Of a stretch of 64,000 nucleotides of DNA, positions 62,110-64,000 are shown in pieces. Below the pieces are notes generated by a model. The model had not been told where the DNA came from. It did no database searches and saw only the letters and a list, made by a program, of their open reading frames with translations. Where the stretch lies: the NCBI GenBank assembly GCA_903910645.1, contig CAIWAD010000158.1, positions 29,341 through 93,340 on the forward strand, written 5' to 3'. Positions within the stretch are counted from its first letter, which is position 1; every line of letters begins with the position of its first letter. Source of the stretch: an uncultured bacterium. Lineage in GTDB: Bacteria > CAIWAD01. A program made the position numbers and the translations under genes.

Positions 62110-63927
62110 TCAGGCTCCGCTGCCCTTCAGGCTCTGGCGCAGGGCCTTGCGGCGCTCGTTCTCATCCAGCAGGGACTTGCGCATGCGCAGGCTGTCCGGC
62201 GTCACTTCCAGGAACTCGTCGTCCGCCAGGAATTCCAGGCATTCCTCCAGGCTGAAGATGATGGGCGGCGCGATGCGCATGGCTCGGTCGCTGCCCGAGG
62301 CACGCATGTTGGTCAGCTTCTTGCCCTTCTGGACATTCACCACAATGTCGTCCTCGCGGCAATGCTCGCCCAGCACCTGGCCCGTGTAGCAACGATCGCC
62401 CGGCGCAATGAAGAAGCGACCCCGGTCCTGCAGGGCATCCAGGGCATAGGCCACGGCCTCGCCCTCGCCCATGCTCACCAGGCTGCCGCTAAGGCGTCCG
62501 GGAATGCTGCCCTTGAAAAATTCGTACTGCAGGAAACGGTGGTAGAGCACGATCTCGCCGCCTGTGGCACGCAACATGCGGCTGCGGAATCCAATGAGCC
62601 CGCGGCTGGGCATGTGGAATTCCAGCTTGGTGCGCGTCTCGCCGGGCTCCATTTTCAGCATCTCACCCCGGCGCTGGGCCACGGTTTCAATAACGCTGCC
62701 CACATAGGCGTTGGCCACATCCACGGTGAGAATCTCCACCGGCTCGGCCTTCTTGCCGTTGATCTCCTTGTAGATCACGCGGGGCTGGCCCACCATGAAC
62801 TCATAGCCCTCACGTCGCATGGTTTCCATGAGAATGGACAGGTGCAGGATGCCCCGGCCACTAACCTTGAAGGCATCGGCCTGTGCAGTGTCCTCCACGC
62901 GCAGGGCCATGTCCCGCTCGGTTTCCTTGCGCAAGCGGTCCCGCACCTGCCTGCTGGTGACCAGGCGGCCCTCCTGGCCGTAGAAGGGACTGGTGTTCAC
63001 CATGAAAGTCATGCTCAGGGTGGGCTCGTCCATGGCGATGATGGGCAGGGGCTCCGCCACCTCCATGTCCGCCACCGTGTCCCCGATGTCCACGCCTTCC
63101 AGTCCGATGATGGCGCAGATTTCGCCACAGCCCGCCTCAGGGCATTCCCGGCGCCCCAGGTTGTCGAAGACCAGGAGCTGGCGCACCTGCCGCGTCTGGC
63201 GGCTGCCATCGCGCTTCATGAGGGCCACGGTCTCCCCCGCGTGCACCGTACCGCGGAAGACACGGCCAATGCCGATGCGTCCCACATAGTCGCTGTAGTC
63301 CAGCGCGGTGATGAGCAGCTGCAACGGTCCATCCTGCATCTCCGGCTGAGGAATCTCCTCCAGGATGCAATCCAGCAAGGGGGCAAGGTCTCCCCTGGCA
63401 TCACTCAAGTGACGCACGGCCCAGCCGCTGCGCCCGGCGGCGAAAACCACGGGGAAATCCATCTGGCGGTCATCGGCGCCCAGGTCCAGGAAGAGTTCGA
63501 AGACCTCGTCCACCACTTCCAGCGGACGGGCGTTGTCCCGGTCCATTTTGTTGATGACCACAATGGGCTTCAAATGAAGCTGCAGGGCCTTCTGCAACAC
63601 GAAACGAGTTTGGGGCATGGGCCCTTCGAAGGCGTCCACCAGCAGCAGCACGCCATCGGCCATTTTCAGCACGCGCTCCACCTCGCCGCCGAAATCCGCG
63701 TGGCCCGGCGTGTCGATGAGGTTGATGCGCACATCCTTCCACTCGACAGCCAGATTCTTGCTGATGATGGTGATGCCGCGCTCGCGCTCCAGATCGTTGG
63801 AGTCCATCAGGCGCTCGCGCACCACCTGATTGTCACGGAAGACGTGGCACTGTTTGAGAATTTCGTCCACCAGCGTGGTCTTGCCGTGGTCCACGTGGGC
63901 GATGATGGCGACGTTGCGAATGGCCAT
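62110..63927 (-). CDS. typA: Ribosome-associated GTPase TypA/BipA
   Basis: 605 residues. G1 AHVDHGKT (10-17), ERERGITI (switch I), G3 [10 protein letters not shown] and G4 NKMDR; EF-Tu-like domain II and the BipA-specific C-terminal domain follow. It binds the 70S ribosome and affects assembly and growth under stress. AAGAAGGA precedes the ATG. First gene of the run that continues into LPS and tRNA-synthetase genes; its promoter may lie in the last 70 bases of the window. Confidence 0.97.
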   Translation of the reverse strand: MAIRNVAIIAHVDHGKTTLVDEILKQCHVFRDNQVVRERLMDSNDLERERGITIISKNLAVEWKDVRINLIDTPGHADFGGEVERVLKMADGVLLLVDAFEGPMPQTRFVLQKALQLHLKPIVVINKMDRDNARPLEVVDEVFELFLDLGADDRQMDFPVVFAAGRSGWAVRHLSDARGDLAPLLDCILEEIPQPEMQDGPLQLLITALDYSDYVGRIGIGRVFRGTVHAGETVALMKRDGSRQTRQVRQLLVFDNLGRRECPEAGCGEICAIIGLEGVDIGDTVADMEVAEPLPIIAMDEPTLSMTFMVNTSPFYGQEGRLVTSRQVRDRLRKETERDMALRVEDTAQADAFKVSGRGILHLSILMETMRREGYEFMVGQPRVIYKEINGKKAEPVEILTVDVANAYVGSVIETVAQRRGEMLKMEPGETRTKLEFHMPSRGLIGFRSRMLRATGGEIVLYHRFLQYEFFKGSIPGRLSGSLVSMGEGEAVAYALDALQDRGRFFIAPGDRCYTGQVLGEHCREDDIVVNVQKGKKLTNMRASGSDRAMRIAPPIIFSLEECLEFLADDEFLEVTPDSLRMRKSLLDENERRKALRQSLKGSGA

Positions 63928-64000
63928 GGGATCCTTCTTGGTTGACGGGAGTGAAGGTAGTGTTCGTCCGGCCCCTTGCCCGCCAAAGGGTGGACGCAGC

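Overview
This is a high-GC chromosomal segment of a Gram-negative bacterium. Evidence for an outer membrane: Kdo transferase (waaA), LPS-type glycosyltransferases, two secreted peptidase-propeller-barrel proteins and a PorV-like outer-membrane protein. PorV-like protein, FlgD-like and LTD domains, DUF5683-type proteins, a double-cubane 2-hydroxyacyl-CoA dehydratase-like pair and a cyclic-2,3-diphosphoglycerate-synthetase-like protein together suggest an uncultured lineage of the FCB group (Fibrobacterota / Delongbacteria / Cloacimonadota-like). That placement is inference; there is no rRNA gene in the window. No phage, integrase, IS element or CRISPR array was seen. Nearly all genes lie on the minus strand; only the dehydratase pair (6.9-9.0 kb) and an OPT transporter (20-22.2 kb) are on plus.

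Layout, read in the direction of transcription on minus. (1) 63.9-53.2 kb: one tightly overlapping run: typA, two glycosyltransferases, a VOC protein, a DUF6305-like secreted protein, smpB, tyrS, polyprenyl synthase, a degenerate ApbE-like protein, a GT9 heptosyltransferase-like protein and waaA. It mixes translation with envelope assembly. (2) 53.1-48.8 kb: a receiver-containing histidine kinase and an NtrC-type sigma-54 activator, followed by a promoter and tRNA-Ala, tRNA-Gly and tRNA-Cys. (3) 48.3-42.2 kb: an HDOD-like protein, a GAF/PAS sensor lacking its phospho-acceptor His and its ATPase domain, two single-domain response regulators and a TGS-uridine-kinase-like protein. (4) 41.9-38.9 kb: the cDPG-synthetase-like P-loop protein, then speD-speB behind a consensus sigma-70 promoter. 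(5) 38.5-33.0 kb: two secreted LTD-domain paralogues, one carrying an endonuclease I domain and one carrying tandem OB-like modules, each with its own terminator. (6) 32.6-22.4 kb: a surface operon of a PorV-like protein, an inactivated M6-peptidase-like protein, a gluzincin/propeller/barrel protein, two DUF5683-like proteins and an RmlD-like reductase. (7) 19.6-12.0 kb: purN-purH-mreB-mreC-mreD-mrdA-rodA, joining purine synthesis to the cell-shape machinery. (8) 11.9-9.0 kb: ferredoxin, then DinB-GNAT, DinB-cupin and VOC proteins, possibly a detoxification set. (9) 6.5-0 kb: HEAT protein, SDR, coaE, a second gluzincin/propeller/barrel protein and the start of an M16C peptidase.

The most interesting points are: a 12-bp hairpin that would bury the ribosome-binding site of the dehydratase-like operon; the two DinB fusions beside a VOC protein; a pseudo-peptidase in the PorV operon; a sensor that cannot be a normal histidine kinase but sits with two receivers; an apparent CTG start for mreC; and a family of dispersed two-hairpin intergenic repeats. 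Starts were corrected in many places using Shine-Dalgarno sites and stop/start overlaps (ATGA, GTGA, TGATG).
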